From CAXTTV01 sp964247295 (GTDB taxonomy: Bacteria > Chloroflexota > Ktedonobacteria > Ktedonobacterales > Ktedonobacteraceae), in assembly GCA_964247295.1 (NCBI GenBank), contig CAXTTV010000044.1:1-28347 (forward strand): 28,347 bases of DNA, given 5' to 3'. Positions within the stretch are counted from its first letter, which is position 1, and every line of letters starts with the position of its first letter. Below are positions 1-8,355 of this stretch, in pieces. A model generated the notes under the pieces. That model was not told where the DNA came from. It searched no databases and worked only from the letters and a program-made list of their open reading frames with translations. The position numbers and the translations under genes were made by a program.

Positions 1-153
1 AGACGGCTTAAAAAAGAGAATGAAATAGCCCTGGATAGAACGCGGTAGAAGGGATAGATTGGGATTGCGGCGTGGCTCTCTGCCCAGTAACTGATGAAAC
101 GCGCCGCGACTCTATATAAAAAAATCAAAAACCTGTGTTAAAGAAGAATATGG

Positions 154-807
154 TTACTTTACAAACTGGCATTGCTTTAACATAAAGACAGTCAATCTGG
201 TAGTCTCAGGCGGCTTTTTGAGGAGGCGAGCAATCTCAGAGACTGTCCGGCGACCATCGATTAAAGCGAACACAGCACGCTCCTCACGAGGAAGATCGTG
301 CATGAGCACGCCTTCCTTGAGCCTGCCAAACTCGGTACGTTGCAACGATACATTCTCGTCTGGTTTATACATATACGTGGGAAAATGCTCTTCCCATTGA
401 GAAGCGGAACTGGTAGAAAGGTTCTCCACCAAAAGAGCATCTTCGGACTCCAGGTCCGCCGGAATGGGAGTTAAAAGTCCTGGCTCGGTCGAGGTAGAAG
501 CTTCAGTGGTCTCCAATCGCCAGATCAAAGACTCAACCTGATGTAACCATTTTAAGGCCTTCTCCCCCTGAGCAGACCGCATGTGTGATCCATCCCACCA
601 ATCGATGCGACAATCCCTTAATGAGCCATGAAGTAGAAGCAGGCTCCCCTGCCAGGAAGGGTCTGGCTGATTATTTGAGAAGGGACCGACGCGCAGCATA
701 CCGCTTGCGCCAGCCACACTTAGAAGTTGCAAAAGCGTTATCAGGTTTTTGCTATACATAGCACCACAACTCGCATCCTTTCCACCCTTGATAGCTAACC
801 CAAACAT
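154..807 (-). CDS. DUF4388-like protein
   Basis: A 217-residue soluble protein. The N-terminal part (about residues 17-100: a leucine-rich helix, then a GMLRVG strand, then a GSLLLLHG strand and a run leading to a Trp-rich segment) resembles DUF4388/PatA-type N-terminal domains found in bacterial regulators; this is recognition by pattern only. The C-terminal third, with an ALIDGRRTVSEIARLL stretch, looks like a small winged-helix or DUF4388-associated helical domain. There is no signal peptide or membrane segment. It starts 7 bases after the stop of the sensor-like gene upstream, so the two are probably co-transcribed and may act together in signalling. Neither the first ATG nor Met17 (position 759) has a convincing ribosome binding site; Met17 would fit the domain start better. 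The precise function is unknown. Confidence 0.6.
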   Translation of the reverse strand: MFGLAIKGGKDASCGAMYSKNLITLLQLLSVAGASGMLRVGPFSNNQPDPSWQGSLLLLHGSLRDCRIDWWDGSHMRSAQGEKALKWLHQVESLIWRLETTEASTSTEPGLLTPIPADLESEDALLVENLSTSSASQWEEHFPTYMYKPDENVSLQRTEFGRLKEGVLMHDLPREERAVFALIDGRRTVSEIARLLKKPPETTRLTVFMLKQCQFVK

Positions 808-814
808 GCGAAAA

Positions 815-2197
815 TTATAATAAGGATTCGGCCACAGCCTCTAACTGCTCCGCTCCCAACTCCAGATGTTCACCAGCCCCCTGAAACTGTTGAGCTATAT
901 CTTGAGCACTCTCCATAGCTCCGTTTAATTGATCCAGTGTAGTATCGTTCTTCATACCATCAGCCATCGCAACACTTACCTGCCTTATCTGCAATAGAAG
1001 CTGACGTAGATCCTGCACCGCGTTCAGATACTGCTGATCCTGGGCCATGGGATGTATCGCCTGCTGGATAAGTTTCTGGCGAACCAGCCCCCGAGCACTT
1101 AGTTGAACAATTAGATCGCTGTCGCGGATAATCGTCTGCCGCCGAATAGAGATTCTCCGACTGGCTCCCGTGAGGATCAGCACACCGGTATTGTGTTCCT
1201 GAGCCATCCGCTGGGCATTAAGGGCAAAGCTCTGTACCTCTCTGGTTGTATACCTGATCTGACGCGTTGCTCTACGAATCCGACGAGTAATCGGTAGCGC
1301 GACGATGGTCGCGATCAACACGACCAGGACAATGGTGGCCAGTACCAATAACCAGACACTCCGCCCCATGAAAAGCACTGGATCTTTATTGATGGAAACA
1401 AAGGTTTGCAACCAATAACGCAATTGCCAGTCTGGTAGATCTTGTTCAACCATCATTACATCCTGACCTCTATTTAAGAGAGGCCGGGACCGATCCTGCG
1501 GTTCCAGTCCCGCCTGTACTCGTCCATCCAGATGCAAATCGCTGACAAGGCTTCGTAGAGAGATAATAGTCAGTACAACTCTTCCCTCTCCCGTAGAAAG
1601 AGGAGCTGCGATCGCCACCCAGCCTCCCGGTATCCGACTATCCTCGGTTCGCACTGCTGAAGCTATAGGCAGATGCTCATTCACAACCTGGGAAACGAGC
1701 GTCTCCAATGGCTGTGGGTTGGCAAGTCTATCCAGCCGATTATTATCCACGGTTGAGGCTGAAGTACTGCTTATCAGAACTCGACCGTTCTGTACAACCG
1801 ACCAGGACATGGAGGCTGGCTCTTCCTGCTGACAAAACTGCAACATCGCCTGTGCCGTTTCAGGATCGCGGTCAAGCTGCGCTACCAAAGGGCTCCGGGC
1901 CAACTTCTCTACCTGCTCCTGGTGAGCAACGAGTACCGTATGCAACATATGTGCCTGTACGCTGGCCTGCGCCAGCAGCATCTGGCGATCCTGTTCATAG
2001 TGATTCTGGCCCGAAGGATCTCCCAGAAACCATACAAATAGCATCATAGATAACAGAGCGGTGAGAATGAGCGCAAACAGAAAACGCGCTTTGAGACCTA
2101 TGCCAGTCCGACGCCATAATTTTCTCATCGGGAGCACCTGTCGCGCTCTATCGTCATCCGAGACATATATTTTTGAACCAAATTGTTGATATTCCAT
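815..2197 (-). CDS. Two-TM extracytoplasmic sensor-like protein without output domain
   Basis: A 460-residue membrane protein. A basic N-terminus leads to TM1 (about residues 39-58), an extracytoplasmic region of about 220 residues with a Cache-like pattern, TM2 (about 281-303), a basic juxtamembrane segment (ITRRIRRATRQIR) like the start of a HAMP, and a C-terminal tail of alpha-helical, Gln/Glu/Ala-rich sequence. No histidine kinase, GGDEF, methyl-accepting hairpin or phosphatase motif is visible, so it looks like a sensor lacking a recognisable output. Its stop lies 7 bases before the DUF4388-like gene, which is a plausible partner. The first ATG at 2197 is used here; Met24, just before the basic stretch, is an alternative. 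The membrane topology is well supported; the sensing role is inferred from architecture. Confidence 0.65.
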   Translation of the reverse strand: MEYQQFGSKIYVSDDDRARQVLPMRKLWRRTGIGLKARFLFALILTALLSMMLFVWFLGDPSGQNHYEQDRQMLLAQASVQAHMLHTVLVAHQEQVEKLARSPLVAQLDRDPETAQAMLQFCQQEEPASMSWSVVQNGRVLISSTSASTVDNNRLDRLANPQPLETLVSQVVNEHLPIASAVRTEDSRIPGGWVAIAAPLSTGEGRVVLTIISLRSLVSDLHLDGRVQAGLEPQDRSRPLLNRGQDVMMVEQDLPDWQLRYWLQTFVSINKDPVLFMGRSVWLLVLATIVLVVLIATIVALPITRRIRRATRQIRYTTREVQSFALNAQRMAQEHNTGVLILTGASRRISIRRQTIIRDSDLIVQLSARGLVRQKLIQQAIHPMAQDQQYLNAVQDLRQLLLQIRQVSVAMADGMKNDTTLDQLNGAMESAQDIAQQFQGAGEHLELGAEQLEAVAESLL

Positions 2198-2514
2198 TTA
2201 CACTCATTTTACTTATAACTAAAACAAGCAGGGAGCTATCAACGAGCCTCATAAGCCCTCACACTCTCTGCCGAACCCTGTACATCACTTTTTTATATGC
2301 AGGTAAGAACATCTAAACGGGTACAACACCTATGGAAATAGTAAAGATAGAAATATACGTATTCTATGTTTTATTGGTGAAGATAACGTTAAAAGAAGCA
2401 AAAGTGTTGTGGGGATTTCTTAACCAAAAATAGTTGGAGAAGCATTTGCATAACAAAGGCCCGTTCTCTCAATCTATAGAGAACGGGCTTCTTTTTTACA
2501 TTCTCTTTCCGCTT
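2198..2514. other. Intergenic region with plus-strand terminator
   Basis: This spacer lies between two minus-strand genes (the DtxR-type regulator ends at 2515, the sensor gene starts at 2197). It is AT-rich and has no supported gene. Its only clear element is the hairpin annotated separately at 2459-2497. The promoter of the sensor gene should lie here, but I could not pick a convincing -35/-10 pair. Confidence 0.5.
2459..2497 (+). terminator. Intrinsic terminator (strong on plus strand)
   Basis: An 11-bp perfect stem (GCCCGTTCTCT, 2459-2469, pairing with 2478-2488) has an 8-base loop and is followed by TTCTTTTTT. On the plus strand this is a textbook rho-independent terminator. On the minus strand the same hairpin follows the metalloregulator stop, but the trailing sequence is CCTTTG, so termination there would be weaker. 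No plus-strand gene is visible upstream; see findings. Confidence 0.75.
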
Positions 2515-3234
2515 TTAATAGGTTGGGGCGTCGGACTCTACCGGGCTGACCATCACCGACTGTAGAAGATGGCCGCTGAACGCGTGAGAATGTTCATTGA
2601 TGCGCAACGTGAATACATCACCGCGCGGGGTAATTTTCTCTACCTGAACCAGGGCACCGGGAACTAATCCCTGAGCATCAAAATAACGCAGCATATCCGA
2701 GTCATCATCGCTTACTCTGCGCACAACTACCTGCTGACCCACCTGGATTGAAGCTAGCGGCTGCGTTGGAATTAAGACCACAACACCAGTTTTACTGGGA
2801 ATGGGATCTCCATGAGGATCGACCGTAGGATGACCCAGCAGAGCATCCATCCTGGCTTCAAAAGCCTCTGAGATCACGTGCTCAAGCCGCTCGGCTTCCG
2901 CATCTACCTCATCAAGTGGGAAACCCATTATCTGTACCAGATATAGCTCTAACAAACGATGATGACGGACCAGCTCGGCGGCGGCGGCCTCACCCTCAGG
3001 TGTCAGCTCCACACCGTAGTATGGAATATGACGAATATAGCCTTTCTCAGCCAACGATTTGAACAGTTGTGTTACAGTAGCATCGCTTAGTTGCCCGTTG
3101 GGCTCCAACGCCTGAAGACGCTCGCGCATCTGCGAGGTCGTAATCTTCTCACTGCGCTCTCGCAATTTATAACAAATCTTTAAACAATCAACGGCGCGGA
3201 TTGGCAGAGCCCGTAGATCGTGCTCAAGAGGCAT
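2515..3234 (-). CDS. DtxR/MntR-family metal-dependent transcriptional regulator
   Basis: A 239-residue repressor of the DtxR/IdeR/MntR family, which binds operators when loaded with Mn2+ or Fe2+. Residues about 12-85 form the winged helix (TVTQLFKSLAEKGYI, then a TPEGE wing). Residues 88-140 form the metal-binding dimerisation domain (RHHRLLELYL, then EAERLEHVISE). Residues about 150-232 form a FeoA/SH3-like domain. By eye, H92 and E96 match DtxR H79 and E83; E115, E118 and H119 match the primary site, with Glu where iron-sensing DtxR has Cys; and D16 sits where MntR has Asp8. This ligand set suggests Mn sensing. The start is supported by GAGGAG about 8 bases upstream. It is divergent from the M20 peptidase. 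No metal transporter is in the window, so targets are unknown. Confidence 0.88.
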   Translation of the reverse strand: MPLEHDLRALPIRAVDCLKICYKLRERSEKITTSQMRERLQALEPNGQLSDATVTQLFKSLAEKGYIRHIPYYGVELTPEGEAAAAELVRHHRLLELYLVQIMGFPLDEVDAEAERLEHVISEAFEARMDALLGHPTVDPHGDPIPSKTGVVVLIPTQPLASIQVGQQVVVRRVSDDDSDMLRYFDAQGLVPGALVQVEKITPRGDVFTLRINEHSHAFSGHLLQSVMVSPVESDAPTY

Positions 3235-3362
3235 ACCTGATTCTCCTCAACTGAACATGAGCAAATCAACTTTGCAGAAAGAGCGTATCATCATAAGCAT
3301 GCCATGTCAACTCAAAGTCGGCTATTACACTATAAAACAGGCAACTAACCCGATGCTCCCCA

Positions 3363-3391
3363 TTGATAGAAACGGAAATCCAAATTATATG
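3363..3391 (+). promoter_or_regulatory. Candidate sigma70-like promoter for the M20 peptidase
   Basis: TTGATA (3363-3368) and TATATG (3386-3391) are spaced by 17 bases, about 54 bases ahead of the peptidase start. An overlapping TATAAT at 3394-3399 is a better -10 but lacks a well-spaced -35. The call is weak because the region is generally AT-rich. Confidence 0.35.
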
Positions 3392-3444
3392 AATATAATG
3401 GAGAAATATGTCTTCTTTTTTAGCCAGAAGAGAGGAGAAACTCG

Positions 3445-4836
3445 ATGCGGGAACAAACAGAGTTGGATACGGTTTTACAATGGATTGATACCCACCGCGA
3501 TGAGGCGATCGCTGATCTCCAACGCTATTGTCAGCAGCCAAGCATTGCGGCACAGAACCAGGGAATGATCGAGATGGCGGCGATGGTCAAGGCTGGTCTG
3601 GAAGATCTTAATGCTCAGATCTTAGAGGTCAAAACTCCACAGTTTCCGGTCCTGGTTGGAAGATTAAACGGTCACGGCTCTCGCCGCCTGGCTATCTATA
3701 ACCACTATGATGTTCAGCCACCTGAGCCCCTGGAAGAGTGGACCAGCCCACCGTTCGCGGCGGAGATCCGTGATGGTAAACTATTTGCCCGAGGGTGCGC
3801 CGATAATAAAGGCAATCTGGTGGCGCGCATGTGGGCGGTTCGGGCCTGGCAGCACGCTGCTCGGAATCTTCCTTGCTCGGTTACTTTTCTTTTCGAGGGC
3901 GAAGAGGAGATTGGCAGCCCGAGTCTGGCGGGCTTCGCGACTGAACATACGGATCTTATCCAGGCGGATGGTTGCCTCTGGGAAACCGGCTACCGCAATG
4001 ATGATGAGGCTCCCTATATTTATGCTGGTGTGAAGGGTCTGCTCTACGTTGAGCTTCGGGTCCGCACCGTTGCCTACGATCTTCACTCCAGCATGGCCCC
4101 CATCGCTCCAAACGCGGCCTGGAGGCTATTAGAGGCGCTTGAGAGCCTGCGCAAGCCCGACGGCCAGGTGAAGATTCCTCACTTCTATGACGCGGTACGC
4201 CAGCCGACTGAGGCCGAACGCGAACTGATGCACAGGCATCCCATTGATCTGGTCGGGCTAAAAAAACGGCTTCAGACGGATCGCCTGCTGGGCCAGAAGG
4301 ATCAGCCTGGGACGATGACCGAGCACCTCCTCTTTTCGCCAACCTGCAATATCTGCGGGATTGAGAGCGGCTATAATGGACCCGGATCTAAAACGGTTCT
4401 GCCCGCGACCGCAAAGGCAAAGTTAGATTTCCGGCTGGTGTCGGATCAAGATCCAAATGAGATCCTGACCCATTTGAAGGCCTATCTTTTGGAACAGGGC
4501 TTTGATGATATTGAGGTGGTAGTAATGGAGGGATCGGAGCTGCCAGCTCAAAGCCCAATTGAGACCCCTCTGGTAGGAGCCCTGGCCCGGTCCGCGCGAA
4601 CCGTCTACAATGCTGATCCGGCTATCTATCCCCGCATCGAGGGAACTGGCCCTATGGAACAGCTCTGCCAACGCCACGGTCTCGCTGCTGTCGGTGGGGC
4701 AGGCATTGGCTACTCGGACTCCCGTATTCACGCGCCCAACGAGAATATCCGCGTCGATGACTTTATTCTGGGCATCAAACATGTCGCGGCCCTGCTCTCT
4801 GAATTTAGCGATTCTCAGAACGAGACCGCCAGATAA
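3445..4836 (+). CDS. M20 family dipeptidase
   Basis: A 463-residue cytoplasmic zinc metallopeptidase of the M20/M25/M40 family, closest in pattern to carnosinase/CNDP-type dipeptidases. The di-metal site is visible: H87 and D89 (NHYDVQPP), bridging D120 (ARGCADNKGN), the general-base/ligand Glu pair in EGEEEIGS (about E154-E155), D175, and H429 in SRIHAPNEN. The dimerisation (lid) domain lies in between, around residues 200-320. Length is normal for the family. The start is supported by AGGAG 8 bases upstream. It probably hydrolyses dipeptides or a related peptide-bonded substrate; the actual substrate cannot be read from sequence. It stands alone on the plus strand, divergent from the DtxR-type regulator and convergent with the SnoaL-like gene. 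Confidence 0.9.
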   Translation: MREQTELDTVLQWIDTHRDEAIADLQRYCQQPSIAAQNQGMIEMAAMVKAGLEDLNAQILEVKTPQFPVLVGRLNGHGSRRLAIYNHYDVQPPEPLEEWTSPPFAAEIRDGKLFARGCADNKGNLVARMWAVRAWQHAARNLPCSVTFLFEGEEEIGSPSLAGFATEHTDLIQADGCLWETGYRNDDEAPYIYAGVKGLLYVELRVRTVAYDLHSSMAPIAPNAAWRLLEALESLRKPDGQVKIPHFYDAVRQPTEAERELMHRHPIDLVGLKKRLQTDRLLGQKDQPGTMTEHLLFSPTCNICGIESGYNGPGSKTVLPATAKAKLDFRLVSDQDPNEILTHLKAYLLEQGFDDIEVVVMEGSELPAQSPIETPLVGALARSARTVYNADPAIYPRIEGTGPMEQLCQRHGLAAVGGAGIGYSDSRIHAPNENIRVDDFILGIKHVAALLSEFSDSQNETAR

Positions 4837-5105
4837 AGCCTCTATTGGAAAATAGGGAATGGGGACCTCACAACATCTCGAAGAGCAAACAAGCGACTCT
4901 GCTGGGAAATGGAAGAAACGGGGACATCAGAGGGAGGTGGGGCTTCGTAGATCGGGTCACGTGTGGACCCGTGACCCGATCTACCTGCCATGGCAAAGGT
5001 GGTGGGACTTTCCCTGCAGAGTCGCAAGCTACTGCCCTACATAGCTTGCTTACGGAGGAAAGGAGCCTCCCATCTTCGTCCCGTACGCTTTTTCGAAGCG
5101 AAAGA
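4837..5105. repeat. Hairpin-rich convergent intergenic region
   Basis: This stretch between two convergent genes carries no supported ORF but several inverted repeats: a perfect 14-bp stem GTAGATCGGGTCAC (4947-4960) with its complement at 4971-4984; a 10-bp palindrome TGCCATGGCA (4986-4995); an 8-bp stem GCAAGCTA/TAGCTTGC (5024-5031 with 5042-5049); GGAGG/CCTCC (5054-5058 with 5066-5070); and CGCTT/AAGCG (5086-5100). It may be a repetitive extragenic element or a bidirectional transcription stop. None of the stems is followed by a good U-tract. Whether it recurs in the genome cannot be judged from this window. Confidence 0.6.
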
Positions 5106-5543
5106 TTAGAGCCTGTCCTCAGGTTCCTCCAGGTCATCTGAATCCTCAGAATCATCAAGAATAAGGGGATCTTCCTTCAAAAATGTGTTTTGATCGTGAA
5201 CCAGCAACCACTCATCATCCACATGGGAAAAGATCAGATTCAAGTAATACTGACGGTCAAAAGGCTCTCCGTCCGGGGTAAGATCGTGATATTGCACCAA
5301 TAGGAGAGCCAGACCCATCTCATCGGTCTCAATGGTGCGTAACACCGCTGCCTCCAGCCGCCAATCAGGATCGGCAAACCACTCCCGGTTCATCTTCGCT
5401 ACTGCCTCGTATCCCTGAATGAAAGTGCCATTCGGCATAATCAGAGAAAGCTCCTCATCGTGAGAGATCGTCGAAAGATACAGATCCAGATCCCGCTGCT
5501 CAATCGCGTATAGATGCGTCTGTAACGTCTGTGAAAAATCCAT
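5106..5543 (-). CDS. SnoaL/NTF2-like fold protein
   Basis: A 145-residue small protein with the alternating helix and curved-sheet pattern of SnoaL-like/DUF4440 proteins: an N-terminal helix (LQTHLYAIEQRDLDLYL), a conserved GYEAVAKMNREWF element, and C-terminal strands ending in DDEWLLVHDQNT. The tail (about the last 20 residues) is very acidic. Such proteins may be enzymes or ligand-binding subunits, so no specific function is assigned. The start at 5543 is chosen because GGGAGG lies about 7 bases upstream of that ATG; an in-frame ATG at 5561 lacks a ribosome binding site. It is convergent with the M20 peptidase and lies just downstream of the permease on the same strand. Confidence 0.7.
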   Translation of the reverse strand: MDFSQTLQTHLYAIEQRDLDLYLSTISHDEELSLIMPNGTFIQGYEAVAKMNREWFADPDWRLEAAVLRTIETDEMGLALLLVQYHDLTPDGEPFDRQYYLNLIFSHVDDEWLLVHDQNTFLKEDPLILDDSEDSDDLEEPEDRL

Positions 5544-5624
5544 GTCAGTTCCTCCCAACAATATGGATACCAGGGCTTTCTTTATCTATTCTCTCCCTCT
5601 CCTGAAAAGCAGGAATACCGAATG

Positions 5625-8180
5625 CTAGCGAATTCTAAGATGCTGTGGCACATCCGTCACAATCACTCCAAAGCGCCTCAGCAAAGCCGTCTTCAAACGG
5701 AAAGCCGTCTGGTTATGCAGCAGGAACTCCCACCAGTGAGCCACCACAAACTCTGGAAGGATCACCGTAAGGGTCTGGTCAGCATAGATCTCCTGAACCG
5801 CGTCAATATAGGCCAGCAGTGGCCGCAGAAGGGAACGATAGGGAGAATCGATAATGACCAGTTGAGTTTTCTCGTCCTCCGCTAGATGCGCCTGAAGCTG
5901 GTTCCATTGATCCCGCAATCGCTCCACATCATGTGAGTCAATCGACACATGAGCCGCCACCACATTCGGGGAGATTGAGCGCGCGTAGGCGAGACTCTGA
6001 ACAGAAGCGCGATCCAGCTCTGAGATCGGCACAATAAAGCGGTGATGAATCGCATCCGAGTGCGTCGGCAGCTTTGACTCCGGCTTCCCCAATGAGATAT
6101 TGGTCACGACAAATTCTGGACGGAAGAATAACGCTACCTTCAGGCGGAACATAATCGGGTTCTTAATGAAACGACCAAGCACAGAAGCCACCGCGATCTC
6201 TGGTAACACAACCGTCACAATATCGGTCTCAGAGATACTCTGTATCTCATCAATATATGCCAGGATCGAGGCCACCAGACTTCTCTTACGAGGGTGAACA
6301 ATCTTCAAAGGCACCTTTTCCGCCTCGGTTAGCGTCTGTTGCCAGCGATCCCAATCCTCTTGCAACCGAGACGAGCGAGCTTCATTTGTGGCGATATGAA
6401 AAACAATCACCTCCGATGTAATTGAGCGCGCATAGGCTACACATTGTTTGAACGACTCATTTACCTCAGCAATAGGGATCGCTAGCCGATGCTCGATCTC
6501 GCGCGAGTGCGTTGGCAGATCAGTGGTACGCTCCCGCTCCACCCGCATATAATGCGAATGAATACCCATGAACAAAACCACCAGGATCGGGATGAGTAAC
6601 ACTACCAGCCAGGCTCCTTCCAGGAACTTGGTCGAGGCAATCACAATTACGACCACTAGAGTGACTATTGCTCCCAGGCCATTGATAATCATACTTTGCA
6701 GCCAGCGAGGATTCTGCGAACGCAACCGCCACCAGTGCCGTACCATCCCGCCTTGCGAGAGCGTAAATGACAGAAACACTCCGACGGCATATAAGTTAAT
6801 CAGATTAGTGGTATCGCCCTTAAAAACAACGAGTAGCAAAACAGCCATCACAGCTAAAAAGAAAATTCCCGTTGTAAAGGCTAGCCGGTCTCCTCTGAAC
6901 GCGAACTGATGCGGTAAAAAATTATCGCGAGCCAGCAATGAGGCTAGTCGTGGAAAATCCGCGTAACTGGTGTTGGCCGCCAATGTAAGAATCAGTAGGG
7001 TCGCTACCTGAAACACTGGATACATAAAGAAAAAGGGGCTCCCCTGAAACACATTCTGAGCAATCTGACCAATGACCGTTGGATTACCACCTGGGTATGC
7101 TTCAATATGGTATGAGGTCGCTAGTAAACTGGTCCCAATAAATAGTGTTCCTAAAATGACGGCCATCCAGGTCAAGGTTACGGCGGCGTTGCGCGTCTCA
7201 GGTTTTTTAAATGCTGGCACACCATTAGAGATTGCTTCCACTCCAGTCATCGCTGAACAACCGGCGGCAAATGACTTCAAGATCAGAAAAACTGAGAGGC
7301 CCTCGGTCGCCTGAATATAACGGTACTGCCCAAACAACGGCTGATGGTTAATCACAAAGGCCCGGATCAGACCAATCAAGATCATAAAGAGCGCGCTCAC
7401 TATAAATAGATATGTTGGGATTGCGAAAATTGATCCAGACTCCCGCACTCCTCGCAAGTTGACAATGGTAATGAGTACTACTAAAGCTACATCAATCGCG
7501 ACAATCAGAGTGCGATCGCTTAGCGAAGGAAAGAGCGTGACCAGCGCCGCTACTCCAGCCGAGACGCTCACCGCAACCGTCAGAATGTAGTCAATCATCA
7601 GTGAGGCAGCCGCGATCAGCCCAGGCATCGTTCCTAAATTGTCTTTCGCGACGATGTAGGAGCCACCACCATTTGGATAGGCAGGGATTGTCTGCCGGTA
7701 TGATAAAGCGACAATCGCCAATAGGACAACGATTGCCAGGGTTATAAACAAGGCATGGTACAGGTTCCCCGATCCAGCCACAACCAGAGTCGCGAGAATC
7801 GCCTCCGTCGCATAGGCTACCGAGGAGATGGCGTCCGAGGAGAGGACTGCCAGGGCCTTAAATTTTGTCAGGCGCTCATTCTCGGATGCCGCCGTCGCGA
7901 TCGGGCGACCAATAAAAAAGCGCCGGAGGGCATAACTGATCCGTTCACTCCGTGTGGACGGTGCATTTGCCGCGTCGGTCGCCTCTAAGATGCCATCATT
8001 TACTCGCCGAAAGGCTCGCTTTGTCGGTTGAACAAAAATCACCCGATCCTCACCGGGCCGCGTCCCCTTACGGATCTCCCGCCGCACTAACAAGGTGGGA
8101 TCTTCCCGAGGTACCGCTCGTTCCTGTATACGTTGCGCATCAAACTTATCATTCTGTGAAGGCTCTCTCGTATCAGCCAT
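5625..8180 (-). CDS. KimA-like APC-family permease with duplicated C-terminal domain
   Basis: An 851-residue inner-membrane transporter of the APC superfamily. After about 100 cytosolic residues comes a segment SSDAISSVAYATE, then SYRQTIPAYPNGGGSY and about 12 hydrophobic spans up to roughly residue 545. These signatures match the KimA (YdaO)/amino-acid permease group, in which KimA is a high-affinity K+ importer controlled by c-di-AMP; potassium is therefore likely, but amino acids cannot be excluded. The C-terminus holds two tandem copies of a USP-like domain (numbering from the TTG at 8186: about 566-700 and 715-850), each opening with LPTHS and HR..IPI/VPI and containing AYARSI and LAYID. 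KimA has one such domain. The ATG at 8180 has AAGGA upstream and is preferred over the TTG at 8186. Confidence 0.85.
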   Translation of the reverse strand: MADTREPSQNDKFDAQRIQERAVPREDPTLLVRREIRKGTRPGEDRVIFVQPTKRAFRRVNDGILEATDAANAPSTRSERISYALRRFFIGRPIATAASENERLTKFKALAVLSSDAISSVAYATEAILATLVVAGSGNLYHALFITLAIVVLLAIVALSYRQTIPAYPNGGGSYIVAKDNLGTMPGLIAAASLMIDYILTVAVSVSAGVAALVTLFPSLSDRTLIVAIDVALVVLITIVNLRGVRESGSIFAIPTYLFIVSALFMILIGLIRAFVINHQPLFGQYRYIQATEGLSVFLILKSFAAGCSAMTGVEAISNGVPAFKKPETRNAAVTLTWMAVILGTLFIGTSLLATSYHIEAYPGGNPTVIGQIAQNVFQGSPFFFMYPVFQVATLLILTLAANTSYADFPRLASLLARDNFLPHQFAFRGDRLAFTTGIFFLAVMAVLLLVVFKGDTTNLINLYAVGVFLSFTLSQGGMVRHWWRLRSQNPRWLQSMIINGLGAIVTLVVVIVIASTKFLEGAWLVVLLIPILVVLFMGIHSHYMRVERERTTDLPTHSREIEHRLAIPIAEVNESFKQCVAYARSITSEVIVFHIATNEARSSRLQEDWDRWQQTLTEAEKVPLKIVHPRKRSLVASILAYIDEIQSISETDIVTVVLPEIAVASVLGRFIKNPIMFRLKVALFFRPEFVVTNISLGKPESKLPTHSDAIHHRFIVPISELDRASVQSLAYARSISPNVVAAHVSIDSHDVERLRDQWNQLQAHLAEDEKTQLVIIDSPYRSLLRPLLAYIDAVQEIYADQTLTVILPEFVVAHWWEFLLHNQTAFRLKTALLRRFGVIVTDVPQHLRIR

Positions 8181-8355
8181 GGTCAATTATCCTTTTCCAC
8201 AAATACAGAAGTATGAACCGGGAAAGCTATCCTTGTACTTTCTAGCTTACCATAGTAAACAGATAGTGACACTACAATGCAACGTTGAAGGTTTCAATTA
8301 AAGTTACGTATTGTATTTCCAGGACAATTGTAAAAAATGGGTCGCCTTGGGAAAC

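Noticed and set aside
4845..5141. Small ORFs in the convergent spacer
   Set aside because: Competing short frames on both strands span the inverted repeats, with no ribosome binding site or plausible protein composition.
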